Assembly (NCBI GenBank): GCA_963773155.1 | Contig: CAVZAB010000020.1 | Location: 1-47,275, forward strand | DNA length: 47,275 bases | Direction: 5' to 3' | Source of the DNA: CAVZAB01 sp963773155 | Lineage (GTDB): Bacteria; Pseudomonadota; Alphaproteobacteria; Rhizobiales; Beijerinckiaceae | In this document: positions 8,729 through 17,638 of the stretch, in pieces | Numbering within the stretch: position 1 is the first letter of the stretch | Layout: the number at the start of each line of letters is the position of its first letter | The notes under the pieces: generated by a model | Told to the model about the DNA's origin: nothing | Database searches by the model: none | What the model saw: only the letters and a program-made list of their open reading frames with translations | Position numbers and translations under genes: made by a program

Positions 8729-9356
8729 ATGGATCAGATGGGAATGGCTAGCCTCGCGCGTGGCTCGCTCTTGGTTTTTGTGGCGGCCGGACTGGCGGCC
8801 TGCGTCGAAACGGCCCAGGAAACCCCGCGGGTCGAGGCCAGTCAGGCTGTGGTGAGTGCTGGGGGCGCCAGCGTCGCCTTCGCCAGCATCGAGGGAGCGC
8901 CGGAGCTGGTGAGCGCCCGTTTTGCCAACGCGCTGGCCGAGGCGGCTTCGAGCCGCGACATTGCAGTCAGTGATGTCAAGCGGGCGACATATCTGGTCCG
9001 CGGTTATGTTACCGCCTATCCGGTCGAGGGGGGAACCGCATTTGCGTATGTATGGGACGTGTTTGGTGCCGACAAAAGGCGGGCGCAGCGGGTCGACGAT
9101 GCGCTGGTCGTCAAGGGCACCGGAAGCGACCCCTGGAGTTCTTGCCGACGATCAGGTTCTGGCAAGTCTCGCCGCCCGTAGCACCAACGATATTGCCGGC
9201 TATCTCGCGAGCCTGCCGGCGGCGTTGCCGACAAAGCCTGCACCGGATGATGCTGCTCGCAGCCCGAGCATCACCGCTTCAAGCACCATCACGCAAACCC
9301 CGGCGGCGGCGACCACAAATCAGCCGACCCGGGTCGGCCTTGCCCCGGGGCAGTGA
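8729..9356 (+). pseudogene. Lipoprotein of unknown function, frameshifted
   Basis: Unrecognised lipoprotein of about 200 residues. The start at 8729 (MDQMGMASLARGS) leads into a hydrophobic signal and the lipobox LAAC at about residue 25, so the mature protein should be anchored to a membrane. The frame from 8729 continues to DALVVKGTGSDPWS and then stops at 9181. Removing one T near 9139-9142 restores reading into LADDQVLASLAARSTNDIAG and a stop at 9356, ending in a low-complexity Thr/Pro/Ala tail. It is therefore one gene with a one-base insertion, or a sequence error. It lies 50 bp after the M24 gene. Confidence 0.7.
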
Positions 9357-9488
9357 GCGCCGGTTCCGGTGGATGGCGGCGAATTTAAGAAATCGTCATA
9401 TTGTTCAGCTTGTTCTTCGCTGCTAAGACCCGCCGTGCAGGGTCAGTCGCGGTGTCGCAGCCGGCCAATGGTAAGGCGGGATTTTCGC

Positions 9489-10433
9489 ATGGCAGGTTCG
9501 ATGAAAATCCTCGCCGGCAATTCCAATGGCGCTCTGGCTGAGGCCATTGCCGCCTATCTCGGCGAGCCGCTTACCCGTTGCCAAGTGCGGCGCTTTGCCG
9601 ATATGGAGATTTTTGTCGAGATCCAGGAGAACGTCCGCGGTCAGGATACGTTCATTATTCAATCTACCTCGTTTCCGGCCAACGACCATTTGATGGAATT
9701 GCTGATCATGACCGATGCGCTGCGGCGTGCCTCGGCCCGGCGGATCACGGCGGTAATTCCCTATTTCGGCTATGCCCGGCAAGACCGTAAATCGGCGCCA
9801 CGAGCGCCGATTTCGGCCAAGCTTGTTGCCAATCTGATCACCAGGGCCGGCGCCGACCGGGTGCTGACGGTCGATCTCCACGCCGGACAAATCCAGGGAT
9901 TTTTCGATATACCGACCGACAATCTGTTCGGTGCGCCGGTGATGGTTCGCGACATCAAGGAGAAACTGCAGAACAGGGCGCTCATGGTTGTCTCGCCCGA
10001 TGTCGGCGGCGTTGTGCGCGCGCGCGCGCTTGCCAAACGGATCGAGGCGCCGCTCGCGATAGTCGACAAGAGGCGCGAACGGGCCGGCGAATCGGAAGTC
10101 ATGCACATTATCGGGGACGTCGCCGGACGCTCCTGCATCCTGGTCGATGATATCGTCGATTCCGGTGGCACCTTGTGCAACGCTGCCGATGCGCTGATTG
10201 CCGAGGGCGCGGTCGAGGTCTATGCCTACATCACGCATGGCGTCTTGTCTGGCGGGGCGGTTGCCCGAATCGCCGCTTCGCGCCTGAAGGAACTTGTGCT
10301 GACCGATACGATCCAGCCGACCGAAGCGGTGCGCGTTGCCAGGAACATCAGGGTGATATCGATTGCGCCGCTGATCGGCGAGGCTGTTGCGCGAACTGCG
10401 AAGGAAGAGAGCGTATCGAGCCTGTTCAGCTAG
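9489..10433 (+). CDS. prs: Ribose-phosphate pyrophosphokinase
   Basis: Makes PRPP from ribose 5-phosphate and ATP, the precursor for purines, pyrimidines, histidine, tryptophan and NAD. The start chosen is the ATG at 9489 (MAGSMKILAGNSNG, 314 residues); the ATG at 9501 is an equally possible start. Motifs seen are FADMEIFVEIQENVRG, the catalytic-loop segment YFGYARQDRK, the divalent-cation segment TVDLHAGQIQGFFDIP, and the PRPP-binding loop VDDIVDSGGTLCNAADAL. Length and motifs are normal for class I PRPP synthetases. A terminator on the opposite strand lies 150 bp downstream. Confidence 0.95.
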   Translation: MAGSMKILAGNSNGALAEAIAAYLGEPLTRCQVRRFADMEIFVEIQENVRGQDTFIIQSTSFPANDHLMELLIMTDALRRASARRITAVIPYFGYARQDRKSAPRAPISAKLVANLITRAGADRVLTVDLHAGQIQGFFDIPTDNLFGAPVMVRDIKEKLQNRALMVVSPDVGGVVRARALAKRIEAPLAIVDKRRERAGESEVMHIIGDVAGRSCILVDDIVDSGGTLCNAADALIAEGAVEVYAYITHGVLSGGAVARIAASRLKELVLTDTIQPTEAVRVARNIRVISIAPLIGEAVARTAKEESVSSLFS

Positions 10434-10580
10434 CTGGATCCGCGGCCGATGATTCCCAGGCGTTCGCCGGAGATGCTCAAATTTTGAGCGAGACCATGAA
10501 AAAGTCGGCGAGCTGGCTTGATTTTGGGCGAAATTCTGGGCCTTATAGGCGGCATAAAGAAAGATCGCCATAGGCGGCAT

Positions 10581-10606
10581 AAAAAAGGACCGCCCGAAGG
10601 CGGTCC
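10581..10606 (-). terminator. Rho-independent terminator of the small RNA
   Basis: Read on the minus strand: 8-bp stem GGACCGCC / GGCGGTCC (10606-10587) closed by a UUCG tetraloop and followed directly by TTTTTT (10586-10581). The T tract is on the minus side, so it ends transcripts coming from the right (the sRNA and possibly the small gene at 10775-11023), not prs. Confidence 0.85.
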
Positions 10607-10657
10607 AAGTCTAGGGAGGAAACGCCCAAGGAGGGCATACGATGCCGAAGCATCGCA
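10581..10657 (-). ncRNA. Candidate small RNA with anti-Shine-Dalgarno loops (ar14/CcsR-type)
   Basis: On the minus strand a sigma70-like promoter (10664-10691) is followed by three compact hairpins. The first is a UUCG tetraloop (CGATGC-TTCG-GCATCG). The second is GCCC-TCCTT-GGGC, which exposes a CUCCUU-type anti-SD sequence. A single-stranded TTTCCTCCCTAGACTT carries a second CCUCCC motif. The third is a GC-rich UUCG terminator hairpin followed by six T. Two C/U-rich anti-SD motifs between hairpins are the hallmark of the alphaproteobacterial ar14 and CcsR RNAs, which act in stress responses by base-pairing with mRNAs. The family name is from memory of this architecture. Expected length is about 75-80 nt. 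Confidence 0.7.
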
Positions 10658-10663
10658 ATACCT

Positions 10664-10691
10664 ATTTTATTGTGCGACGCACCAATTTCAA
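10664..10691 (-). promoter_or_regulatory. Sigma70-like promoter of the small RNA
   Basis: Minus strand: -35 TTGAAA (10691-10686), 16-bp spacer, -10 TAAAAT (10669-10664). Transcription would start near 10657, immediately before the first sRNA hairpin. The -35 is preceded by C (CTTGAAA), which also fits a heat-shock sigma -35. Confidence 0.65.
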
Positions 10692-10774
10692 GCCCCCGAA
10701 TTAATATTTATCGAACGTTCCTTCCTGCGCTCTTGAACCACCTCTGACTTTTTACACTAAATCTTTGATAAAAT

Positions 10775-11023
10775 TTAAAGATCTGGTGATGTCAGAACCA
10801 GGCGGACCGAAGTACCGAGATCGGATACGGCCTTTTGCAAAGCGCTTTCCAATAGGCGCGCGCTGCTCGGCTGAACCGGGGTGCGGCCAGCTTTGGCGGC
10901 AACCGTTGCAATCAGCACGAACGATTGGTCGTCTGAGGGCTGCTCGGAAAATACCGGCTCCGAGATTTTGCCCTCGGCCATGAACGGCAACAGCCGCCTG
11001 CGAACCTTTTCCTTGTCGCTCAT
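10775..11023 (-). CDS. Small conserved-looking protein, unknown function
   Basis: Unrecognised 82-residue protein (MSDKEKVRRRLLPFMAEGK...). A good GGAGG lies 9 bases before the ATG, and the composition is that of a cytoplasmic soluble protein with mixed charge and no signal peptide or membrane segment. It is transcribed toward the small RNA, which starts about 115 bp downstream with its own promoter. No motif indicates a role. Confidence 0.55.
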   Translation of the reverse strand: MSDKEKVRRRLLPFMAEGKISEPVFSEQPSDDQSFVLIATVAAKAGRTPVQPSSARLLESALQKAVSDLGTSVRLVLTSPDL

Positions 11024-11129
11024 TGTCCCGCCTCCAACGCGTGGCCCCTGATCCCCCGCCGGGGCGTCAGCCGCCGGCCGCTAATTACATGCAATTTTCG
11101 GACCGGAATTTGCTCGTCGAACGGCTCGC

Positions 11130-12425
11130 TTAGGTGTTGCCGGAGCGGCTTGGCGTACCATCGGCGCGATCGATGATAATAGCGCGAAAGTCGTTGACAT
11201 TCGTTCGGGTCGGTCCGGTCTCGATTAAGTCGCCGAGGCTGGAAAATGCGCCATAGGCGTCGTTGTTGGCGAGCATCTGCTTGAGACTAAGACCGGCTGC
11301 TGCGGCGCGTTGCAATGTGTCAGGCATGACAATGGCTCCGGCGTTGTCCTCGCTGCCGTCGATGCCGTCGGTATCGGCGGCGAGTGCCGCGATGGCCGGA
11401 TGACCATTCAGAGCCAATGCCAGGCTCAGCAGAAATTCGGCGTTGCGGCCGCCGCGGCCATTGCCATGCATCGTGACGCTGGTCTCGCCGCCCGAGAGCA
11501 GGACACAGGGCGGTACGCCTGGCTGGCCGTGGCGGGCGCATTGCAGCGCGATACCGGCATGGACGATTCCAACGTCGCGCGCTTCACCCTCTATCGCATC
11601 GCCGAGAATGACAGCGGCATAGCCGGCCTTGGCCGCGACTTTGGCGGCAGCTTCGAGGGCGCGCTGCGGCGTGGCGATCAGAACATTGCGGACATGAGCG
11701 AGCCGCCGATCGCCTGGCTTCGGGGTCTCGCTCAGCGGGTCGGCAAGGTGGCGGACAACGGCCGGCGGCGGTGCAATGGCATATTTCTCAAGGATTGCCC
11801 GGGCCTCTGCGCTGGTCGTCGCGTCGGCGACAGAAGGGCCTGAGGCAATAATCGACAGGTCGTCGCCCGGTACATCGGAGATGATCAAAGCGACGACCGG
11901 TGCCGGCGCGGCGGCGAGTGCCAGACGGCCACCTTTGATCGCCGAGAGATGTTTGCGCACGCAATTGATCTCACCGATCGCAGCCCCACTGCGCAGAAGC
12001 GCGCGGTTGACCGTCTGCTTGTCGGCAAGCGTCAACCCGGCGGCGGGCAGGGTCAAAAGGGCCGAACCGCCGCCGGAAATGAGGAGCAGCACAAGATCGT
12101 CAGGGCCGAGACCCTGGACATAGGCAAGGATCGATTCCGCGGCACGCTCGCCGGCGGCGTCGGGGACGGGATGTCCAGCCTCGATCACCTCGATGCGGCG
12201 GCAGGCGGCGCCGTGGGCGTAGCGCGTCACGACAAGCCCCTCGAGGGGCCACGGCCAATGCTCTTCGACCGCGAGCGCCATCGCGGCCGCCGCCTTGCCG
12301 GCGCCGACGACAATGGTGCGCCCGGTCGGGGGAGGCGGCAGGTAGGGCGGAACACACAGGCCCGGTTGCGCCGCATCGACCGCCGCTTTGAACATCGCCT
12401 CGAGCAATTCGCGGCGTGACGACAT
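11130..12425 (-). CDS. Glycerate 2-kinase (MOFRL family)
   Basis: Phosphorylates D-glycerate to 2-phosphoglycerate, feeding glyoxylate, tartronate or serine-cycle carbon into lower glycolysis. The start at 12425 (MSSRRELLEAMFKAAVDAA) gives 431 residues, normal for the GckA/TtuD type. The N-terminal DUF4147 domain has VVGAGKAAAAMALAVEE and ISGGGSALL, and NCVRKHLSAIKGGRLA is the substrate region. The C-terminal MOFRL domain has LLSGGETSVTMHG, GRGGRNAEFLL and DTDGIDGSEDNAGA. It is divergent from crcB. Whether it serves tartronate or serine-cycle metabolism cannot be told from neighbours. Confidence 0.9.
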   Translation of the reverse strand: MSSRRELLEAMFKAAVDAAQPGLCVPPYLPPPPTGRTIVVGAGKAAAAMALAVEEHWPWPLEGLVVTRYAHGAACRRIEVIEAGHPVPDAAGERAAESILAYVQGLGPDDLVLLLISGGGSALLTLPAAGLTLADKQTVNRALLRSGAAIGEINCVRKHLSAIKGGRLALAAAPAPVVALIISDVPGDDLSIIASGPSVADATTSAEARAILEKYAIAPPPAVVRHLADPLSETPKPGDRRLAHVRNVLIATPQRALEAAAKVAAKAGYAAVILGDAIEGEARDVGIVHAGIALQCARHGQPGVPPCVLLSGGETSVTMHGNGRGGRNAEFLLSLALALNGHPAIAALAADTDGIDGSEDNAGAIVMPDTLQRAAAAGLSLKQMLANNDAYGAFSSLGDLIETGPTRTNVNDFRAIIIDRADGTPSRSGNT

Positions 12426-12630
12426 TGTTGTGTTCCCCGTAGTGCCGGTGCCCCATTGCGGGCTGGCGCAGGGGGCCCGGCACAATGCGGCCTGGCCTGC
12501 CGCAACGGCAGGCGAGGCATGCCAATATTCGAGCCGCGCGGATCAAGTCAACCTTGCTCCGCTGAAGCCCCTGCTGCCAAATGAGCGGCGGGTCCGCCAT
12601 TGCGAGGCACGGGACCAACGGGAGATCGGC

Positions 12631-13029
12631 TTGCAGAACTATCTTTGGATCATGCTGGGCAGTGCGTTTGGCGGCGGTGCCCGTATGTGGGTGTCTGGAT
12701 TCGTCGCTCAATATCTCGGCCAAACATTTCCCTGGGGGACAATCCTGGTCAATGTCACGGGATCCTTCGTCATTGGCTTCTTTGCTGCATTGACCGAACC
12801 TGACGGGAGCTTGCTGGTCAGCCCAACAGCCCGCCAATTCGTGATGATTGGGCTATGCGGCGGCTACACGACCTTTTCCTCCTTCAGCCTGCAGACCCTC
12901 TTTCTCGCCCGTGAAAGCGACTGGACCCGCGCCGGCGCCAATATTTTTTTGTCGGTTTTCTTGTGCTTGCTCGCGGTCTGGCTGGGCAATATCTGCGCTG
13001 CCGGCATAAACCAGCTGAAAGGCGCATAA
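12631..13029 (+). CDS. crcB: Fluoride channel CrcB/Fluc
   Basis: Small inner-membrane fluoride exporter that works as a dual-topology dimer. The start chosen is TTG at 12631, because GGGAG lies about 8 bases before it and the first residues (MQNYLWIMLGSAFGGGARM) match the family start; the longer ORF upstream overlaps the glycerate kinase promoter region. 132 residues with four membrane helices. Conserved stretches are GGGARMWVS, WGTILVNVTGSFVIGFFAAL (with the channel Asn) and GLCGGYTTFSSFSLQT, the Gly-Thr-Thr-Phe-Ser-Ser-Phe motif. No fluoride riboswitch core was found upstream. Confidence 0.9.
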   Translation: MQNYLWIMLGSAFGGGARMWVSGFVAQYLGQTFPWGTILVNVTGSFVIGFFAALTEPDGSLLVSPTARQFVMIGLCGGYTTFSSFSLQTLFLARESDWTRAGANIFLSVFLCLLAVWLGNICAAGINQLKGA

Positions 13030-13263
13030 TCGGGAGATGGCGCAGTAAGCGGTCCTGGATTCCCGTCTCTTATTGATCCGATGCTGCTGGACGGCTAGTC
13101 ACGCGTGTAAGGCGGCGCGCGCATTGCGTCTTGCCCGGCAAGCCTTTTGTTGATCGAATGGCGAGGCGGCCGACCATCGGCAGGCGCACCTTGAAAATGA
13201 CGGGCGGCCCAGGCCGGCCGTGCCAACAGAGGCAGGCGGCGGTCAGCGCCGCGCAGGGACGGG

Positions 13264-13668
13264 ATGCCCAGCATGCGACCAATCGTTCAGGGAATGCGCC
13301 TGGCCGGCGCGGCACTAATGCTAACGGCGCCATTCGCGCAAGCCGATGTAAAGCGGCATGAGTTCATGCCAGACTCCCTCCGGGGTTCTTGGGCAACAGG
13401 CGCCGGCGCATGTGGCAAGCCAGACGATACTATCGTGATCACCGACAAGACCTATGCCACTTCGCAGGCGCGATGCACGGTCGACTGGGTGAGCGAGACG
13501 GCTGGCGAGACCGGGCCGATCTTTTCGGCCCGCCTGCAATGCATGGCCACCGGCGAAGCTTCGCCGAAGACCCAATCGCGCATTCTCTGGCCGAAGACTT
13601 AAGGCCACCTATCGATCGGTGGGAGTTTCGACGATCTGCAGGACTACGCGCTTTGCCCCGGCAAATAA
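13264..13668 (+). pseudogene. Exported small protein with an internal stop codon
   Basis: Unrecognised exported protein. From the ATG at 13264 or 13273 there is a signal peptide (MRPIVQGMRLAGAALMLTAP, cleavage near AQA-D) and a mature domain with Cys in GAGACGKPDD, SQARCTVDW and ARLQCMATG. An in-frame TAA occurs at 13600-13602. Reading straight through it in the same frame gives GHLSIGGSFDDLQDYALCPGK, then a stop at 13666-13668. That is how such small cysteine-containing periplasmic proteins usually end. A GAA or CAA to TAA change would explain it. The product would be truncated by about 22 residues and lose its last cysteine. Confidence 0.5.
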
Positions 13669-13699
13669 CCGGGACCTACATCGGTCAGACAAATGCCCG

Positions 13700-13718
13700 C
13701 GCGCTCTTGGCGAGCGCG
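13700..13718. terminator. GC-rich hairpin between convergent genes
   Basis: Stem CGCGCTC (13700-13706) / GAGCGCG (13712-13718) with a 5-base loop, located between the convergent exported-protein gene and the sHSP gene. There is no clear T tract on either side, so termination activity is uncertain. Confidence 0.3.
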
Positions 13719-13732
13719 AGGGCGAGTTGCGC

Positions 13733-14263
13733 CTAAGCGGCCTTAATGTCGATTTTCTTTTCGGGGGTGGCGGTGCCGGCCTTCTTCGGCAGCGTTATCG
13801 TCAAAACGCCGGCCTTGAACTCGGCGCCGATTTTGCTCGTATCGACCGTGTCCGGCAGACGGAACCGGCGTTCAAAACTCCCGAAACGCCGCTCCTGGAG
13901 ATGATAATCCTTATTCTTCGTTTCGGATTGCTCCTGCTTCTCACCCTTGATGGTCAGGCTGTCGCCAACGACATTGACCTCGATGTTCTTAGCATCAAGC
14001 CCGGGCAATTCGGCGGCGATTTCGAAGGCACTCTCTTTCTCGACGAGATCGACGAATGGCCGGGCGGCAAGCCGCTGGTCAGGACGCAGGAATAGCTCCC
14101 TGTCGAAAAGCGAACCGCGCCAAGGCGACAACCATGCCGATTGGTAGAAATCGTCAAACAGGCGATCGATTTCCTGACGCAGGCTTTCAAACGGGTGCGG
14201 GCTTCCTGCCATTTCCGTTTTAGCCGTGGTTTTGACGGGCAGTTTGGTTGGGGATTCAGCCAT
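13733..14263 (-). CDS. Small heat-shock protein, Hsp20/alpha-crystallin family
   Basis: ATP-independent holdase chaperone of 176 residues. An N-terminal arm (PFESLRQEIDRLFDDFYQSA) is followed by an alpha-crystallin domain from about residue 70 (PFVDLVEKESAFEIAAELPG) to about 160. The C-terminal conserved motif is the A-x-x-x-x-G-V-L form (AEFKAGVLTITLPKK), then a Lys-rich tail. The basic-acidic pattern and length resemble rhizobial class A/C sHSPs. It is a single gene with its own good start, unrelated in position to the tandem sHSP pair at 35 kb. Confidence 0.9.
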   Translation of the reverse strand: MAESPTKLPVKTTAKTEMAGSPHPFESLRQEIDRLFDDFYQSAWLSPWRGSLFDRELFLRPDQRLAARPFVDLVEKESAFEIAAELPGLDAKNIEVNVVGDSLTIKGEKQEQSETKNKDYHLQERRFGSFERRFRLPDTVDTSKIGAEFKAGVLTITLPKKAGTATPEKKIDIKAA

Positions 14264-14378
14264 CGAAACCTCCTCTCTTGAAACAAAGAAACTCTAGGCC
14301 AAAACGCCGAAAATTGCCTTGACCCGCATCAATACGCCGGCAGTGCGGTGGGCCGCACCAGCAAGCCAGGCCTTGTGC

Positions 14379-15740
14379 TCAATGATCGAGGATCGGGCAC
14401 AGGATAGGCCCGCCGCAGGCCCTCTCGAGGGCTGCGGCAAGCAGGAGGGCGCGGGCCTCTCGGCCACCCGGCACGACAAGCTGCATGCCGATCGGCAGTC
14501 CGGTTGCGGAGAGACCCATCGGCACGGAGATCGCGGCAAGATCGAAATAATTGGCAAAACGGGTAAAAACGGCCGGGCTTTCGGCTTCGTTGTGCTCGGC
14601 TATGGTCGGTGCCGGCATGGCGGTTGAAGGCATTAGAATGGCATCCATTGCTTCGAAGGCTTCAGCAATATCAGCCTTCTGGCTTTCGCGGCGCCACATG
14701 TTGGCCAGGAATTGCGGGGCGGTCACCCGCTTGCCGCCCAATATGCGATGACGCACGGCTTCACCAAGCTGGCTCGGAGTTTCTTCAGCAAATTCGCCGT
14801 AACGCAAATAGCCTTCGACGGCGAGGAACATGCCGCAGGCCTCGGTATACGCGGCGAGCGAAAGCGGCAGGCGCATCTCGACGAGTTGGGCGCCGCGCTC
14901 CTGCAGAAGGTGCTGGGTCTCGTCGTAGACCCGCTTGGTGTCGGGCGCGAGGTCGACTCCGAGCTCGGCAAACACGCCAAAGCGCCGTTTGTCGAGGGCG
15001 CCGGGCGGACCGGCACCGATGCACGGCAAACCCGCAATAACCTGGAACAGCAGGGCTGCATCCTCGACGCAGCGCGTCATCACGCCGATCGTGTCCAGTT
15101 TGTCGCACAGTGGCAACACGCCGCTTTTGTCGATGAGCCCCGCCGTCGTCTTCAGGCCGACAAGTCCGGCAAAAGACGCGGGCAGACGGATCGAACCGCC
15201 GGTATCCGATCCGAGCGCGCCGGGGACTAGGCCGGCCGCAACGGCGACGCCGGATCCATTCGAAGATCCGCCGGGAACCCGCGGCTGGTTGAGGTCCCAT
15301 GGGTTAAGCGGCGTACCGAGCGTCTCATTCGTGCCCCATCCGCCAAAGGCATATTCCACTGTCGCGGTCTTGCCGAGTATGACCGCACCGGCCTGGCGTA
15401 GCCGGCCAACCACGGCGGCATCTTCGCCTGCCGGAGTGGCACCGCTGCGGGTCAGCGATCCGGCCTGCGTCGCGAAGCCTCCGACGTCGATGATGTCCTT
15501 GATCGCGATCGGTATGCCAAACAGCGAACCCTTTGGCACACCCATGGCAGCCAGCTGGTCGAGATCGCGGGCTTCGGCAAGCACCCTGTCGGGGTTCAGG
15601 GCGACAAAGGCACCGAGCTTGGCATCCCAAGCGGCGATCCGCGCAAGAGACAGGGCTGTTGCCCGCTCGGCGGACAATTGCCCGGCCGATAGTGCCGCGC
15701 GCAATTCGTGCAGGAAGTATGGCCGTTCGTGCATCTCCAA
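14379..15740 (-). CDS. Amidase signature-family hydrolase
   Basis: Amide hydrolase of 453 residues (or two fewer from MHERPYFLHEL). The Ser-cisSer-Lys triad is visible: Lys in GIPIAIKDIIDVGG, cis-Ser in PGGSSNGSGVAVAAG and the nucleophile in GSDTGGSIRLPASFAGLVGLK. The C-terminal part PMGLSATGLPIGMQLV is typical. GatA would have a GatC/GatB context, which is absent, so this is a catabolic amidase of unknown substrate. It is followed by the TfoX-domain gene on the same strand after 40 bp. Confidence 0.88.
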   Translation of the reverse strand: MEMHERPYFLHELRAALSAGQLSAERATALSLARIAAWDAKLGAFVALNPDRVLAEARDLDQLAAMGVPKGSLFGIPIAIKDIIDVGGFATQAGSLTRSGATPAGEDAAVVGRLRQAGAVILGKTATVEYAFGGWGTNETLGTPLNPWDLNQPRVPGGSSNGSGVAVAAGLVPGALGSDTGGSIRLPASFAGLVGLKTTAGLIDKSGVLPLCDKLDTIGVMTRCVEDAALLFQVIAGLPCIGAGPPGALDKRRFGVFAELGVDLAPDTKRVYDETQHLLQERGAQLVEMRLPLSLAAYTEACGMFLAVEGYLRYGEFAEETPSQLGEAVRHRILGGKRVTAPQFLANMWRRESQKADIAEAFEAMDAILMPSTAMPAPTIAEHNEAESPAVFTRFANYFDLAAISVPMGLSATGLPIGMQLVVPGGREARALLLAAALERACGGPILCPILDH

Positions 15741-15783
15741 TCCCCCCGAACCGCGCTGCGCTGTGGCGCCGGTTAGCCGGTGC

Positions 15784-16113
15784 CTAGCGGCGCCTCCGCG
15801 CCTTGACCGGAACCGGCAGTTCGCTTGCCGTGATCTTGATCAGCATGGCCAACCACTCGGCATCATCCCATTTTTCGCCCGGGATCACAAAATGGGGCTT
15901 TGCATTCTTGTAGGGCGAGGATTCGTCGATTGGGCCGACATGGCGGCGCCCGCCATCGGTTGGCTTGACGAACAGCTGGTCGCCGCAGACCAGCCCAACC
16001 ATCCGACCTTCGCAATAGATGCCATATTCGCCGAACATTTTGCGTGCGCTGACCGCCCCGGCGCCGGCCAGTTGTTCGAGAATGAAATCGACGGTGGTCT
16101 GCTGCGAGGCCAT
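15784..16113 (-). CDS. TfoX N-terminal domain protein
   Basis: 109-residue protein with the TfoX N-terminal domain. The start is set at 16113 (MASQQTTVDFILEQLAG); a longer frame begins 23 residues earlier with an unlikely leader. Family features are ARKMFGEYGIYCEGRMVGLVCGDQLFVKPT and the ending of about 15 basic residues. In gamma-proteobacteria TfoX (Sxy) coregulates competence; for alphaproteobacterial single-domain members the role is unknown. Confidence 0.82.
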   Translation of the reverse strand: MASQQTTVDFILEQLAGAGAVSARKMFGEYGIYCEGRMVGLVCGDQLFVKPTDGGRRHVGPIDESSPYKNAKPHFVIPGEKWDDAEWLAMLIKITASELPVPVKARRRR

Positions 16114-16345
16114 TGCGGTCCTTGGCGAAGGGACAGGGTTTTGCCGGGGCCGAGTCCTAGCGCGGGCCAGAGCCGCGAACAAGCTTGGTGCGGTGCGGCA
16201 TCGGCATTCGGGTTACTGCCCGGTTGACATGTGAGGCTTTCGCCGCGCGACAATCGCGGGAGCCGCAAACGGTTCGACGAGGGCCCTTGGGCGGCGGGCT
16301 CCCGCGGGGCCGAGAACTTGGATCTGCCCAGCGGAACGGGCCTGC

Positions 16346-17554
16346 ATGACGTTGTCTGACCGCGTGATCGGCCTTGATGCCCTGCCGTCGCTGCCTGTCT
16401 CGTCCTGCTTCTTGGCACATTGGTTGTCGCTCGAAGCGGACTATTGTCGCGTTACAGCATTCCCAGTCCGATCGTAGGCGGTATTCTTTTCGCGATTGGT
16501 GCAGCGCTTCTAACCCGGCTGGGGGGCTATCGGATCGCCATGGCCAATACTGCCAAGGCGGATCTTCTCTTGCTGTTTTTTGCTTGTCTCGGCCTGACCG
16601 CCGATCTTAGCCAATTGCGGCAGGGCGGGCCTCGCCTGATCAGGTTCCTCGCGGCTTTGATCCCCTTTTTACTCACTCAGGACGCGCTCGGCGTCTTGTT
16701 GGCTCGATTGCTGGGACTGCATCCATTTCTAGGCCTAATCGCGGGCTCGATCACGCTGGTCGGCGGGCATGGAACGGGAGCTGCCTATGCCGACAAGTTC
16801 GGTGAGGCAAGCGCCATACCGGGCGTCATGGCGTTGACGATGACGGCCGCGACCCTTGGCCTCGTGCTCGGCGGGATAATAGGCGGGCCTGTCGCCGAGC
16901 GACTGATACAGCGCTACAACCTGTGCCAGCGAGACCGGCGGCGAGGGCGGCAGCGTGATTTCCGGACCGGGCGAGACCCCGGTCACGACAATTGCGGTGA
17001 TTCTTTCACTCGCCGCGGCATTGATCGCGGTATTGCTGGGGCAATGGCTCGGCACCTATTTCATCGACGCGCCGGTTTCGGTGCCTGACTTTCTTCTGTG
17101 CCTTCTAGCGGGCCTTGCCTTGCGCAATGTCGGCGGCCTATTTGGGCTGCACCTGCATCATGCCGCCGCGGACCTGATCGGATCGGTATGCCTGTCGCTA
17201 TTTTTGGCCTGGACGATGATGGCGCTCGATCTTGCGTCGCTGTTTGGCATGGTCGGGCCATTGTTGATTATTCTTGCCGCCCAATTGGTTCTGGTGGCGC
17301 TTTGGGCTTATTTCGTGACCTTTCATTCAGTCGGCAGGGATTATGAAAGTGCGGTCTTGGCCGCGGCCTTCTGCGGTTTTGCCATGGGGGCTACAGCCAC
17401 CGCCATCGCCAACATGCAGGCGCTGACGCAGCGGCACGGGCCGGCGCCGCAAGCCTTCCTGATCGTGCCGTTGATCGGCGCCTTCTTCATCGACATAATC
17501 AATGCCGTCGTGCTGACGCTCTTCCTTTCCCTGGAAATGATGGGCTTTCATTAG
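16346..17554 (+). pseudogene. gltS: Sodium/glutamate symporter, frameshifted twice
   Basis: GltS family symporter of about 400 residues read in three pieces. From the ATG at 16346 (MTLSDRVIGLDALPSL) the frame must change near 16377-16393 to continue AACLVLLLGTLVVARSGLL. That frame covers SIPSPIVGGILFAIGA, the Gly-rich re-entrant loop GSITLVGGHGTGAAYADKF and LGGIIGGPVAERLIQRYNL. It must then change near 16918-16922 to ETPVTTIAVILSLAA and on to the end at 17554 (GFAMGATATAIANMQALTQR, second re-entrant loop). All pieces are in order and well preserved, so the damage is recent or is sequence error. Confidence 0.8.
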
Positions 17555-17638
17555 GCCTGTCGCGTTTTCGGAACCCTAACTTGCCCATTGGGCTTATGTG
17601 GCGGTAGCCTCCGCCGCATTGACGCGGGGAAAAATCGC

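Noticed and set aside
9423..10580. Long minus-strand open frame opposite prs (385 codons)
   Set aside because: Antisense shadow of prs, no ribosome site, no domains.
10434..10606. The GC hairpin as the terminator of prs
   Set aside because: The T tract is on the minus side of the stem; on the plus side the stem is preceded by A and not followed by T. A separate 15-bp palindrome at 10475-10489 has no T tract either.
12426..12630. Fluoride riboswitch upstream of crcB
   Set aside because: No GGNGAUGG / conserved pseudoknot pattern could be found in the leader.
14935..16227. 430-codon plus frame opposite the amidase
   Set aside because: Mirror of the amidase frame; Pro/Ser/Arg-rich composition of a shadow.
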